Shown here: positions 20,090 through 30,169 of the stretch, piece after piece
How positions within the stretch are numbered: the first letter of the stretch is position 1
Layout: each line of letters begins with the position of its first letter
Source of the DNA: an uncultured Dehalococcoidia bacterium
GTDB lineage: Bacteria > Chloroflexota > Dehalococcoidia > Lucifugimonadales > UBA1127
DNA length: 64,000 nucleotides
Assembly (NCBI GenBank): GCA_913049785.1
Contig: CAJWXP010000001.1
Location: forward strand, 44,956-108,955
Direction: 5' to 3'
Notes under the pieces: generated by a model
The model's database searches: none
Told to the model about the DNA's origin: nothing
Seen by the model: the letters and a program-made list of their open reading frames with translations, nothing else
Translations under genes and position numbers: made by a program

Positions 20090-21057
20090 GCGGTTTACTT
20101 ACAACATCGGTAGGGAGCTTTCCCAAGCCCCCTGAGCTCCAAGCGGCAAGGAACAAGATGCTCCGCGGTGAGCTTGGTCGGGATGAGTTGGAGCAGATGG
20201 AGCGGGAAGCTACCGCATTCTGGATCAAGTCCCAGGAAGAGTTGGGCATAGACATCCTGGTAGATGGCGAAATGGACCGGGGCGATATGGTGACCTACTT
20301 CTCCGAGCTCCTTGATGGATTCACCATCAGCGGCCTCGTGCGATCATACGGGAACCGCTATTATCGGAAGCCCATCGCTGTGGGGCCCATCGGGCGTAAG
20401 AACCCCATGACGTTGAAAACATGGGAATATGCGCAAAGCCTGACAGACAAGCCGGTGAAGGGCCTGCTCACAGGCCCGTACACCATCGCAGAGTGGTCCT
20501 TCAATGAGTACTACTCCACCTTTGAAGAGTTCGTCATGGAAGTGGCAAAGGTCGTCCATGATGAGGCAATGGACCTGGAGCGAGCCGGGGCCAAGTACAT
20601 CCAGATCGATGAGCCGGCAGCGTCTACTCGACCCGAGGAGATGGAGCTGGTCGCCAAGTCCATGGCAGTCGTCACCAAAGGGTTGAGCGCCTATACCCTG
20701 ACGCACATCTGCTACGGAGACTTCGAGGCCGTGATCGACGACCTCAACAGCATCCCGGTGGACAACCTGGACATGGAGACGGCCAACCAGGACTACAGCC
20801 TTTTGGAGCTGTTTCGAGGCCACAAGTCTGACAAGCACCTGTCCCTTGGCGTGACCGATGTGCACACCCACGAGATCGAGTCACTTGAGCAGGTCAAGGC
20901 GGGAATCCGCAAGGGGTTGGAGATATTCACCCCGGAGCAGTTGTTCATTGGACCGGACTGCGGCCTGAAGACGAGGACTACAGACGAGTCCATCGCTAAG
21001 TTGAAAGTCATGGTGCAAGCAGTGAACGAGATCAAAGCAGAGATGGGTATCTCCTAG
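20086..21057 (+). CDS. MetE-like methionine synthase barrel protein 2 with complete zinc-ligand pattern
   Basis: TTSVGSFPKPPELQAA..., LLTGPYTIAEWS, IQIDEPAAST, THICYGDF (HxC), LDMETAN, FIGPDCGLKTR; ATGA overlap with the preceding gene. Confidence 0.88.
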   Translation: MSGLLTTSVGSFPKPPELQAARNKMLRGELGRDELEQMEREATAFWIKSQEELGIDILVDGEMDRGDMVTYFSELLDGFTISGLVRSYGNRYYRKPIAVGPIGRKNPMTLKTWEYAQSLTDKPVKGLLTGPYTIAEWSFNEYYSTFEEFVMEVAKVVHDEAMDLERAGAKYIQIDEPAASTRPEEMELVAKSMAVVTKGLSAYTLTHICYGDFEAVIDDLNSIPVDNLDMETANQDYSLLELFRGHKSDKHLSLGVTDVHTHEIESLEQVKAGIRKGLEIFTPEQLFIGPDCGLKTRTTDESIAKLKVMVQAVNEIKAEMGIS

Positions 21058-21090
21058 CCTGCTGTAGCCGGTATCCAACTAGCATTTATC

Positions 21091-21125
21091 AAAGAAGCCA
21101 GCCCAACCGGGCTGGCTTCTTTGTG
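21091..21125 (+). terminator. Rho-independent terminator after MetE-like pair
   Basis: Perfect 14-bp stem AAAGAAGCCAGCCC-aacc-GGGCTGGCTTCTTT. Confidence 0.9.
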
Positions 21126-21419
21126 TTTGGCCCGCATGACTGTGCGCCGTAAGGTCCATCAGCAGGGGCCATTTGGCCCTATTCCCTCCAGCACAACGGT
21201 TGTACTGTCGATTATGCCATGTTGAGACGATTTAAAATAATTAGTCCATCTGTGATCTGAAACATCGGCGTACTTCAACAAAAATAACATGTCGAAAATA
21301 AAAAACTATGTACGTACTTACTAAATATATATATTGACACTAATTCTCAACAAATTATAGATATATCAATCATTATTTCGTGTGACCGATTTTCTCAAGA
21401 TGGAGGGGCTCAATAACAT

Positions 21420-21806
21420 GAGGGTGTCTACCACACCCCCACCACGCGGTTTGTCGCGGAGTTCCTGGGGCTTGCCGACTTCATCCCGGCAATGTTCGGC
21501 GATGGGAAACTCGAGACGATATTGGGTTCTATTACCTGGAATCAGGAGCCCCCTCCCTCTGGCTCAGAGGTGTTGGTGCGGCCTGACGATATGACCTTTG
21601 AACCGTCTGAGGCCGGGCAGGGGCATATCGTCAGTCGTATCTTCCAGGGGCCGTCGTACTTGTATGAAGTCGATCTGGCAGCCGGGGGTGTCGTTCACGT
21701 GTTGCAGCACCATACCAAGCAGTACGATGTGGGTACACGGGTACAGGTTCGCATCATCGCCGAGCACCGGCTGGCTTGCTTCCTTGGCGAACGTCGCGTG
21801 GGGTAA
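21420..21806 (+). pseudogene. C-terminal TOBE-domain remnant of an ABC transporter ATP-binding protein
   Basis: Frame 21426: VYHTPTTRFVAEFLGLADFIPAMFGDGKLETILG...VLVRPDDMTFEPSEAGQGHIVSRIFQGPSYLYEVDLAAGGVVHVLQHHTKQYDVGTRVQVRIIAEHRLACFLGERRVG*; upstream stop TAA at 21414, ATPase core absent. Confidence 0.75.
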
Positions 21807-21814
21807 GCTGCCGG

Positions 21815-23107
21815 CTAAGGGATCAGCGTCTTACGACTGATGGTCTCGTGACGGTTCGGCCCCGTTGAAATGACATCAAGCGGGCAGCCTATGATCTCTT
21901 CCAGCCCCTGGACATACTTCTTGGCTTGTCGCGGCACATCGTCCCAATTCGTTAGGCCCGCAGTAGGCAGCGTCCATCCTTCAAAATCACGGTAGACGGG
22001 TTTGCACTTCTCTAACGCATTGATCTGGGCCGGGAAGCCTTCAACAGGCTTACCGTCTATCTCATACCCTATACAGACCTTCACAGTCTTCATGCCGTCG
22101 AGTATGTCCAGTCGCGTGAGTATCCCAGACGTGAGGTCGTTGACGATGACGCCGTAACGGGCAGCCACGCCATCGAACCAGCCGCAGCGTCGCGGACGTC
22201 CAGTTGTTGTGCCGAACTCCCCGGCCTTCTGGCGAATGGCCTCGCCGACTTCATCGTCCAACTCCGTGGGCATGGGGCCTGAGCCCACCCTGGTGTTGTA
22301 GGCCTTGAATATGCCGAACACACCGGCTACAGACCTGGGGCCTATCCCTAAACCGGCGCAGGCGCCACCTACCGAACTCGATGAAGAGGTCACATAGGGG
22401 TATGTCCCGTGGTCAAGGTCAAGCAGGGTGCCCTGAGCGCCCTCCAGCAGGACGTTCTCACCCTTACTGAGGGCATCCCGGACTCGTTCCTCCACCGGGG
22501 CGATGAAGGGGAGTAACTGATCCCTCCAGTTCAAGCACCGATCGAAGATGTCCTGCACATCGAAGGCCTCGCCTCCGTGTACCTTGGTGATTACGGCGTT
22601 CACGTGGGGCAAAACCTGTTCGATGCGGTTTCGCAAGCCTTCGGCGTCCAGCATGTCACCGAATCTGATACCGGTGCGCGCTACTTTGTCCACGTATGCG
22701 GGGCCGACACCTCGACCGGTGGTTCCCAACGCGCTGTTGCCACGGCCCTTCTCTTCAAGTTGGTCCAGGGCCACGTGGTACGGCATGATGATGTGGGCGC
22801 GGTCGCTGATCTGCAGTTTGCTCACATCCAGCCCTCGCGAACGCAAGTCCTCGATCTCTTGAATGAGGACATCAGGGTCTACGACAACACCGTTGCCTAT
22901 GACCGGAGTCACCTGAGGCCAGACAGCCCCTGACGGCATCAGGTGGAACTTGAACTCACCCTTCTCATTGAGAACGGTATGGCCGGCATTGTTCCCTCCA
23001 GAAAATCGGGCCACCACAGTGACCCGCTCCGATAGGTAATCAATGACCTTCCCTTTTCCTTCATCACCCCATTGGCCGCCGATTACGGCATACGCAGGCA
23101 TATCCAC
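21815..23107 (-). CDS. purA: Adenylosuccinate synthetase
   Basis: VIGGQWGDEGKGKVIDYLSE, NNAGHTV, ALGTTGRGVGPAYVDKVARTGIR, LLEGAQGTLLDLDHGTYPYVTSSS. Confidence 0.97.
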   Translation of the reverse strand: MDMPAYAVIGGQWGDEGKGKVIDYLSERVTVVARFSGGNNAGHTVLNEKGEFKFHLMPSGAVWPQVTPVIGNGVVVDPDVLIQEIEDLRSRGLDVSKLQISDRAHIIMPYHVALDQLEEKGRGNSALGTTGRGVGPAYVDKVARTGIRFGDMLDAEGLRNRIEQVLPHVNAVITKVHGGEAFDVQDIFDRCLNWRDQLLPFIAPVEERVRDALSKGENVLLEGAQGTLLDLDHGTYPYVTSSSSSVGGACAGLGIGPRSVAGVFGIFKAYNTRVGSGPMPTELDDEVGEAIRQKAGEFGTTTGRPRRCGWFDGVAARYGVIVNDLTSGILTRLDILDGMKTVKVCIGYEIDGKPVEGFPAQINALEKCKPVYRDFEGWTLPTAGLTNWDDVPRQAKKYVQGLEEIIGCPLDVISTGPNRHETISRKTLIP

Positions 23108-23269
23108 TCCAGAGTCAAACGTTTGGTGTTTGGGCGAAAACCCGTGGCATTATATCAAAACCGTGTGTGTCTGGAAAGCTGGAGTTGGCAGTGATTGATA
23201 CCCGATGAAAAACAACGAAAACTTGGACGCATCCCCCTATGAATTAGATAGGGGTTCGAATTACCTTTG

Positions 23270-23278
23270 TGCTATAAT
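23270..23278 (+). promoter_or_regulatory. Extended -10 promoter element upstream of prs
   Basis: TGCTATAAT (TGnTATAAT); no good -35 seen. Confidence 0.55.
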
Positions 23279-23358
23279 CAAACTTGCTCTGCAGCTTGAC
23301 GGGCACCGTGGTTTCTCGAGTGTCCGTAACAGACTGCACTGACCTAGAGGGGGTTAGA

Positions 23359-24321
23359 ATGCCTGATCTGGAGAACCTGAAGATCTTCAGCGGCGCCGCT
23401 CATCCTACGTTAGCCCAAGATGTCTGTACCTACGTCGACATCCCACTAGGGAAGGCGACGGTATCTAAGTTCTCCAACGACAATACGTTTGTACAGTACC
23501 AGGAAAACATCCGCCAGCAGGATATTTTCATCATCCAGCCTTTTTCGTATCCAGTGAACGACTCTATTATGGAACTCCTCATCATGATCGATGCAGCCAA
23601 GCGGGCATCGGCTGGACGGATCACTGCGGTAATCCCTTTTTACGCTTACGGGCGTACAGATAAGAAAGACCAGCCGCGCGTTCCCATCACAGCGCGGCTC
23701 CTAGCCGACCTTATTACCGTAGCTGGAGCCCACCGTGTGTTGACCGTGGACCTGCATGCCGGACAGATTCAGGGGTTCTTCAACATCCCTGTGGATGAGT
23801 TAACCGCTTTGCCGTTACTCACAAGTTATTACCGACACAAGGAACTTGTTAATCCTGTGGTGGTTGCGGTGGACATCGGAATCAGTAAGCGCGCACGCGA
23901 CATGGCAAACGCCCTAGGAATTCCCTTGGCAATTATTGAGAAACGGCGAGTAGATAATAACGATCACACGGAAGTCCTGAATGTTATTGGTGACGTAGCA
24001 GGTAAAACAGCCATCACCTTTGACGATGAAACGGGAACCGGCGGTTCATTGGTGTCCGCCGTTCAGGCTGTTGTGAACGCAGGGGCAAAAGAGATTTACT
24101 CTTGCTCCACTCATGGTGTGTTTACAGACCCGGCGATAGACAGGATCAGCAACAGCCAGATCAAAGAGATGGTGGTAACGGACACATTACCCAGCGCATC
24201 CAAAGCGGATTCGCCCAAGATCAAGGTGTTGTCTGTGGCTACCCTGCTTGGAGAAGCCATCTGCCGGATTCACGAAGGGCGTTCAGTAGGTGAGTTGTTT
24301 GCAGAAGTCAGGGATAGCTAA
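23359..24321 (+). CDS. prs: Ribose-phosphate pyrophosphokinase
   Basis: IQPFSYPVNDSIMELLIMIDAAKRASAGRITAVIPFYAYGRTDKKDQPRVPITARLLADL; FDDETGTGGSLV PRPP site. Confidence 0.95.
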   Translation: MPDLENLKIFSGAAHPTLAQDVCTYVDIPLGKATVSKFSNDNTFVQYQENIRQQDIFIIQPFSYPVNDSIMELLIMIDAAKRASAGRITAVIPFYAYGRTDKKDQPRVPITARLLADLITVAGAHRVLTVDLHAGQIQGFFNIPVDELTALPLLTSYYRHKELVNPVVVAVDIGISKRARDMANALGIPLAIIEKRRVDNNDHTEVLNVIGDVAGKTAITFDDETGTGGSLVSAVQAVVNAGAKEIYSCSTHGVFTDPAIDRISNSQIKEMVVTDTLPSASKADSPKIKVLSVATLLGEAICRIHEGRSVGELFAEVRDS

Positions 24322-24357
24322 TCAGCCCGTGCTTTTGCATAGGAGAGGGAACAAGTA

Positions 24358-27084
24358 ATGGCAGGCCTGTTAGGGAAGGTATTCAAGAATCGTAATGAAG
24401 GCATAATCAAAAAACTTTTGCCTTCGGTGAAAGACGCCAACGCCTTTGAGCCTGAGTTCAAGTCCATGAGTGACGATGACTTGAAGGGTATGACTGCGAA
24501 ACTCAGGTCTCGCCTGGACGCCGGGGAGACGCTGGATGACCTACTGCCCATCGCCTTTGCCGCCGTGCGAGAGGCTGCATGGCGGAATATCGGGCTTCGA
24601 CACTTCGATGTGCAGCTCATCGGCGGCATGGTGCTCCATGATGGGAAGATCGCCGAGATGCGCACGGGTGAAGGCAAGACCCTTGTGGCTACCCTGGCGG
24701 CGTATCTCAATGCCCTGGAGAACAAGGGCGTCCACGTCATCACGGTGAACGATTACCTTGCTCGCCGGGACACTCAGTGGATGGGCCCGGTCTACTACGG
24801 TCTTGGGATGTCCGTGGGTTGCCTCCAGCATGAGATCTCCTACCAACTTGACCCTGAAGTCCACTCTGACCAGCCTGGGATGAACGCCCTGCGCGTGGTC
24901 TCTCGTCAAGATGCGTACGCCGCTGACCTCACCTATGGCACCAACCATGAGTTCGGCTTTGATTACCTCCGCGACAACATGGCGATCGATGCTGTGAACC
25001 GCGTGCAGCGAGAGTTGAACTTCGTCATCGTGGACGAGGTGGACAACATCCTCATCGACGAGGCGAGGACACCCCTGATCATCAGTGGCCCTGCACAAGA
25101 GGCTACCCAGACGTACGGCACGATGGCTCGCATCGTACCGCGGCTGCAGATCGAAGATGACTTCACCCTCGATGAGAAACATCGCACCATCTCCTTGACG
25201 GAAGACGGCATCGGGGCGCTGGAGCAGGCCCTGAACATCGACAACCTGTACGAGCCAGGGAACTATCAGCTGACCCACTATGTGGAGAACGCAATCCGCG
25301 CTCTCCACATCTACCAGAAGGACAAAGACTATCTGGTGGAGGACGGCGAAATCATTCTGGTGGACGAGTTCACCGGACGGAAGATGTACGGGAGACGGTA
25401 CTCTGACGGTCTGCATCAGGCTTTGGAGGCAAAGGAAGGGTTGAAGGTCCAACAGGAGACCATCACCTACGCAACCATCACCCTGCAAAACTACTTCCGT
25501 ATGTACAACAAGCTGGCGGGCATGACTGGTACCGCCATGACTGAAGCCGAAGAGTTCATGCGGATCTACCGCCTGGATGTCGTGAGTATTCCTACCAACA
25601 TGCCGAACGTCAGAGACGATAGGATCGACTTCATTTACAAGACAGAAGACGGTAAGTGGAACGCCATCCTTGAAGACATTCAGGAGGCGCACATTGAGGG
25701 CCGGCCCGTCTTGGTAGGCACCGCCTCAATTGAGACCTCCGAGATATTGGACGGCATCCTGAAGCGGAACGGCATTCCCCACCAGGTACTGAACGCCAAG
25801 AACCATGAACAAGAGGCCAACATCGTGGCGCAGGCCGGACGCGTGGGCTCCGTGACCGTGGCTACAAACATGGCAGGTCGAGGAACGGACATCATCCTGG
25901 GCGGGAACCAGGAAATGTTGTTGGCAGATGAGTTGCGCAGGAAGGGCCACGCAACACCGGAGGATGCCCCCGAGGATGTCGTCGAGTCCATCAAAGAGGC
26001 TGTCCACCAGAAATGGCTCGAGGAGCACCAGCAGATCATAGACATGGGCGGGCTGTACGTCATCGGCACAGAGAAGAACGACGCTCGCCGTATCGACAAC
26101 CAGCTCCGTGGACGAACCGGTCGTCAAGGAGACCCTGGCACGACTCGTTTCTACGTTTCCCTCGACGATGATCTGATGCGCCGCTTTGGTGGAGACCGCA
26201 TCAAAGGGATTATGGGTACGTTCGGCCTAGGTGACGATCAGGCTCTTGAGAACTCTATGGTGAGTAAAGCCCTTGGGAACGCTCAGACAAAGGTAGAGGC
26301 GTACCACTTCGAGATCCGGAAGAACCTTGTAGAGTACGACGATGTGATCAATACCCACCGTGAAGTGATCTATGCGGAACGCCACAAGGTCCTGGAAGGC
26401 GCAGACCTCAAGAGCAACATCCTGGACATGATAGATAAAGAGCTGGGAGAGATCGTAGACAACTATGTAGTGGGCTCCCACTCGGAGGAATGGGAACTAG
26501 GGGACATGGTTGAGGAGCTCAAGACGATATTCCCTCTCCCTGAGGAGCTTGACATCGCAGCGCTTGAGCTTCTGACGGCAGACGAGATCCATGACGATAT
26601 CCAGGACTACGCCGAATCGCTTTATGCCCAACGGGAAGAGGCCGTGGGCGCTGAACAGCTCCGCATGATAGAGCGACTGGTTACGTTGAGGACCATAGAC
26701 TCCCACTGGGTAGTCCATGTAACGTCAATGGAGAACCTGCGCCAGGGTGTGGGCTTGCACGCGTATGGACAGCGAGACCCGCTGGTGATGTACCGCTCAG
26801 AGGGCCATGAGAAATTCCAGCAGATGTTGGGTATGATCCAGCACGACATTGTCCACACCATCTTCCATGCCACAATGATGGAAGAAGAGGCTACCCGGAG
26901 CAGGGCCCCCCGGCGCGCGGCAGCCAAAGTTTCCGGCGTGAAGCTGACACCGGTGTCTGGAGCCGTCCCCAGCCGTCAGCTAGTACCTGCAGGTGCTAGC
27001 GGTATCGCGAAAGTCGGGCGCAACGAAGCCTGCCCCTGCGGCAGTGGCAAGAAATACAAACGGTGTCATGGGGTAGCTGCTTAG
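24358..27084 (+). CDS. secA: Preprotein translocase subunit SecA
   Basis: [72 protein letters not shown]-terminal [14 protein letters not shown] zinc motif. Confidence 0.98.
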   Translation: MAGLLGKVFKNRNEGIIKKLLPSVKDANAFEPEFKSMSDDDLKGMTAKLRSRLDAGETLDDLLPIAFAAVREAAWRNIGLRHFDVQLIGGMVLHDGKIAEMRTGEGKTLVATLAAYLNALENKGVHVITVNDYLARRDTQWMGPVYYGLGMSVGCLQHEISYQLDPEVHSDQPGMNALRVVSRQDAYAADLTYGTNHEFGFDYLRDNMAIDAVNRVQRELNFVIVDEVDNILIDEARTPLIISGPAQEATQTYGTMARIVPRLQIEDDFTLDEKHRTISLTEDGIGALEQALNIDNLYEPGNYQLTHYVENAIRALHIYQKDKDYLVEDGEIILVDEFTGRKMYGRRYSDGLHQALEAKEGLKVQQETITYATITLQNYFRMYNKLAGMTGTAMTEAEEFMRIYRLDVVSIPTNMPNVRDDRIDFIYKTEDGKWNAILEDIQEAHIEGRPVLVGTASIETSEILDGILKRNGIPHQVLNAKNHEQEANIVAQAGRVGSVTVATNMAGRGTDIILGGNQEMLLADELRRKGHATPEDAPEDVVESIKEAVHQKWLEEHQQIIDMGGLYVIGTEKNDARRIDNQLRGRTGRQGDPGTTRFYVSLDDDLMRRFGGDRIKGIMGTFGLGDDQALENSMVSKALGNAQTKVEAYHFEIRKNLVEYDDVINTHREVIYAERHKVLEGADLKSNILDMIDKELGEIVDNYVVGSHSEEWELGDMVEELKTIFPLPEELDIAALELLTADEIHDDIQDYAESLYAQREEAVGAEQLRMIERLVTLRTIDSHWVVHVTSMENLRQGVGLHAYGQRDPLVMYRSEGHEKFQQMLGMIQHDIVHTIFHATMMEEEATRSRAPRRAAAKVSGVKLTPVSGAVPSRQLVPAGASGIAKVGRNEACPCGSGKKYKRCHGVAA

Positions 27085-27104
27085 GTATCCCCGATGCTTG
27101 AGGT

Positions 27105-27626
27105 ATGATCGTAATCATGTCGACAACCAACGCAGAAATCGCTCGAGTCTTTTACCGGATGGCTGGCATCCTTGAGATGGAAGGCGGCTCCGGCTTCAAA
27201 TCGCGGGCGTATCGACGGGGCGCGCAGACGATCCGCGAACTACCCAGGCATTTGGAAGAAATGGTCAAGGACAGCGTGAACCTGGAAAAAGTCCCGGGTA
27301 TCGGGAAGGCCATCGCGGCAAAGGTCAAAGAACTACTCACCACCGGTCAGGTCCAGGCCTACGAACGACTCAAAGCGCCCCACTTCCTGCTGACGCTGGC
27401 GCTGTTGGACATCCCGGGCGTAGGCGGCGTGACGACGATGCGATTGCTGAGGGACACCGGTATCACCACTACACCTGAACTCATCGCAGTATTGGAGTCC
27501 GGAGCCATCACCTGGTTACCCAAGACCGGAGAGCGATCAGCTGCGGTGATATCGACACATTTGAAATCAACCCTGAAGCCAAAACCTGCCAAGAAGGCTG
27601 AACCGGTTGCGGCGGCCCACTCATGA
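27105..27626 (+). CDS. Stand-alone helix-hairpin-helix protein resembling the N-terminus of family X DNA polymerase
   Basis: TNAEIARVFYRMAGILEMEGGSGFKSRAYRRGAQTIRELPRHLEEM...LEKVPGIGKAIAAKVKELLTTGQ; LLDIPGVGGVTTMRLLRDTGI; ORF stops before any polymerase domain. Confidence 0.8.
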   Translation: MIVIMSTTNAEIARVFYRMAGILEMEGGSGFKSRAYRRGAQTIRELPRHLEEMVKDSVNLEKVPGIGKAIAAKVKELLTTGQVQAYERLKAPHFLLTLALLDIPGVGGVTTMRLLRDTGITTTPELIAVLESGAITWLPKTGERSAAVISTHLKSTLKPKPAKKAEPVAAAHS

Positions 27627-28390
27627 CGTATTCATTTACCGGGGACCCGGCCGCCGTTGTCGATGCAGACGCATCGTCGACTGACGCCCAGCCTCAACTC
27701 GAGCGTGTAATACGCCTCCTCAAGCAATCGATCAACCGTGGTCGCCCGTGGCAGGAAGCGCTTCTGGAAGCCATGGAACGGTGGACGTTGCCATCAGAGA
27801 TGTCCAACGGAGTACGACAGCAGTACCTCATCCGTGGAGAGGCCTTTGATTGGCTTCTTTTGGCACGCAGGCTTGCTGCGGAAGTGGACGATCTTATCCC
27901 CGCTGCAGAGCGTAGAAGCAAGCTCCAAACAGGGCATTTCATTTTCGAGTTTGCTCCCGAAGAAGTACGAAGATTGCTGGGCGTTACCAAGTACCGTGCG
28001 TATCTGAACTATTGGTACGGTGTGACCGTTGAGCAAGGGCTGCAACTGGCCATCAGGAGTGAAGTGCGGAAGGAGCGGGTGAGCCTAGGGTATTCGGCCA
28101 AAGCGCGCGTATCAGACACGGTGTTCAGTCGAATTTACGGGCACATGCGCTCAGAGTTGCTGACAGAGTTCCGAGAGGAAGCCATTGACGATGATAGCCT
28201 GGACTCTCCCGATGCGGAGTTAAAGGCCTTCACGTATTGGTTGTTCAAGCTCAGACTCAAACAGAGCGATCCATCAAGGGTTGCCAGCGATACACGGAAG
28301 GCGTTGGAGTGGCTGAGCGTCAAGCTGGGGACCCTTCCGTCTGTGGCCGCAGAAGACCTTTCGGCGTATCTGGCAAGCCATCGAGCATAA
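27623..28390 (+). CDS. Conserved hypothetical protein
   Basis: 255-aa ORF overlapping the preceding stop (ATGA); no family recognised. Confidence 0.6.
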   Translation: MTYSFTGDPAAVVDADASSTDAQPQLERVIRLLKQSINRGRPWQEALLEAMERWTLPSEMSNGVRQQYLIRGEAFDWLLLARRLAAEVDDLIPAAERRSKLQTGHFIFEFAPEEVRRLLGVTKYRAYLNYWYGVTVEQGLQLAIRSEVRKERVSLGYSAKARVSDTVFSRIYGHMRSELLTEFREEAIDDDSLDSPDAELKAFTYWLFKLRLKQSDPSRVASDTRKALEWLSVKLGTLPSVAAEDLSAYLASHRA

Positions 28391-28430
28391 GCCTCAAACA
28401 AGACATAACTACAAACCAAAGGGACGTGGT

Positions 28431-28913
28431 ATGAGCGTTGAACGTCATCTCAGCAAGAGATATGGGCGATTGGTTGTCGCATTGCTTTCGGGTTTTGCGT
28501 TACTGCTGGCAGCTTGTAGTAGCAGTGGCTCTGGGGACATCCTGACGCAGTGTGTGGACCACGATAACCTGGACGGCCACATCCATGTGACCCTGGTGAC
28601 CGTCTGGAACGGCCAGCCGGAGTTCCTCACGGCAAACATCGGCATTACTGAGGACTGCATGAGGCCGACGCACACCCATGACGATTCCTCCGCTGTGCAC
28701 ATTGAAGCGTCCAATGACCGGGAGTATACGGTCGGCGACTTCTTTGATGTATGGGGTGCAGACAGCCCTGCCGTTCGTCCTAACGCCATTGTGGAGAATA
28801 TTTCATTGAACGGCCAGCCATTCACGGACGACTATCGCGACATCATGTTTGAAGACGGAGACCGCATAGTGGTGGCCTTTGGGGACCGGACGCCAGTCGG
28901 TGCTACTAGCTAG
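28431..28913 (+). CDS. Hypothetical lipoprotein
   Basis: Signal with lipobox ALLLAACSSSGSGD; His-rich segment HIHVT...RPTHTHDDSSAVHIE. Confidence 0.65.
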   Translation: MSVERHLSKRYGRLVVALLSGFALLLAACSSSGSGDILTQCVDHDNLDGHIHVTLVTVWNGQPEFLTANIGITEDCMRPTHTHDDSSAVHIEASNDREYTVGDFFDVWGADSPAVRPNAIVENISLNGQPFTDDYRDIMFEDGDRIVVAFGDRTPVGATS

Positions 28914-30163
28914 GATTTTGGGGACGCTTTAGCCGGAGTCGACCGCTCTACCTCTTCCGGCGGTTTGATGTTCCGGAACTGCGCGTACACCAGCAGGTCG
29001 TAGGCCACCTTGATGGTGCTGCCGATGACCAGGGGCGTGCTCAAAAATGATGACGCCACCAGCTGCCCAGCTATGTACGGCGCAATCATCTGCCCTCCCT
29101 GCCGCCCCAACGTTGTCATGCCCGCGGCTGCCGTTCGCTCTTCTGGCGGCACAACGGCCATGGTGTAGGATTGGCGTGTGGGCACGTCCATCTGCGAGAA
29201 GCACTCCCGCAGCAGCAGAAACACGATGGCCAGCCACGCAAACGGCGAGAACGCCACACCCAGCACCAGCAGGTTGGCAGGGATGTGGGTGAAGACCATG
29301 GTGTTGATGAGCCCGATCCTCCTTGCGATGTACACGGCAAGAATCGAAGAGAAGGAGCTCAGCAAGTTCGCTGCGAAGAATACCCCGGCCAACGACTCCA
29401 GCGACAGGTCAAACCTGACGGTGAACCAATAGGCCAGGAAGGTCTGGAGCATGAACCCGCCGCCAAAGGAGTCCATGCCGCCCAGCGCGGAGAGCTTGAA
29501 CACGATGGATTTGGACTTCCGTGGCCATGTGATGCCTCGGACTGGCTTGTCCGTTGGAGATGCTTCAACTGCGCTGGAGAGTCGAGTGTAAATGAGGGTT
29601 ACTGCAACCCCGACGCCGGCGTAGACGAAGAACATAGCCTTGAACGTGTCTATGATTTCTATGCCGAAAGCCTTATCCATCACCACTGGGAAGCTGCTGA
29701 ACAACGCGCCAACTCCGGCGGCCAGACCACCTATCATATTGTAGTAGGCAAACAAGCTGGTGCGTTTCGCAGCGGGGGCAGCTTGCGATAGAACGGGCTG
29801 CTCCAAAGCGCTCTGGGCCGCTCTGTCCTTTCCTCCAAGTCCGAATCCCGCAAACGCCCCAATGACCATGAGGAGGACGAACGAGTCCGTAAGGGGGAAC
29901 AGGATCCCCCCGACGATGGTGAGGCAGCTCAGGGCGATGAAGGACTTGCGTCGCCCGAACGAGTCCGCGAACAGCGATGCTACGCTAGTGGAGATAGTGT
30001 TGCCAGCTAGCACAGCAGCCAGCAGCGCACCGACTTTGCCAGCAGCGAAGCCGGTCTCTGCGAGATAAAGGCCAAGCAGGACGCTGACGAACCCTACAGC
30101 GAAGGAACGCAGCGTTGTCGTCAAAATGATGAGCTTCCCGTCCGGAGACAACCAGGAGAGCAT
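28910..30163 (-). CDS. Major facilitator superfamily transporter
   Basis: 417 aa with about 12 hydrophobic segments; FADSFGRRKSFIALSCLTIVGG loop motif. Confidence 0.85.
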   Translation of the reverse strand: MLSWLSPDGKLIILTTTLRSFAVGFVSVLLGLYLAETGFAAGKVGALLAAVLAGNTISTSVASLFADSFGRRKSFIALSCLTIVGGILFPLTDSFVLLMVIGAFAGFGLGGKDRAAQSALEQPVLSQAAPAAKRTSLFAYYNMIGGLAAGVGALFSSFPVVMDKAFGIEIIDTFKAMFFVYAGVGVAVTLIYTRLSSAVEASPTDKPVRGITWPRKSKSIVFKLSALGGMDSFGGGFMLQTFLAYWFTVRFDLSLESLAGVFFAANLLSSFSSILAVYIARRIGLINTMVFTHIPANLLVLGVAFSPFAWLAIVFLLLRECFSQMDVPTRQSYTMAVVPPEERTAAAGMTTLGRQGGQMIAPYIAGQLVASSFLSTPLVIGSTIKVAYDLLVYAQFRNIKPPEEVERSTPAKASPKS

Positions 30164-30169
30164 GGTGCC

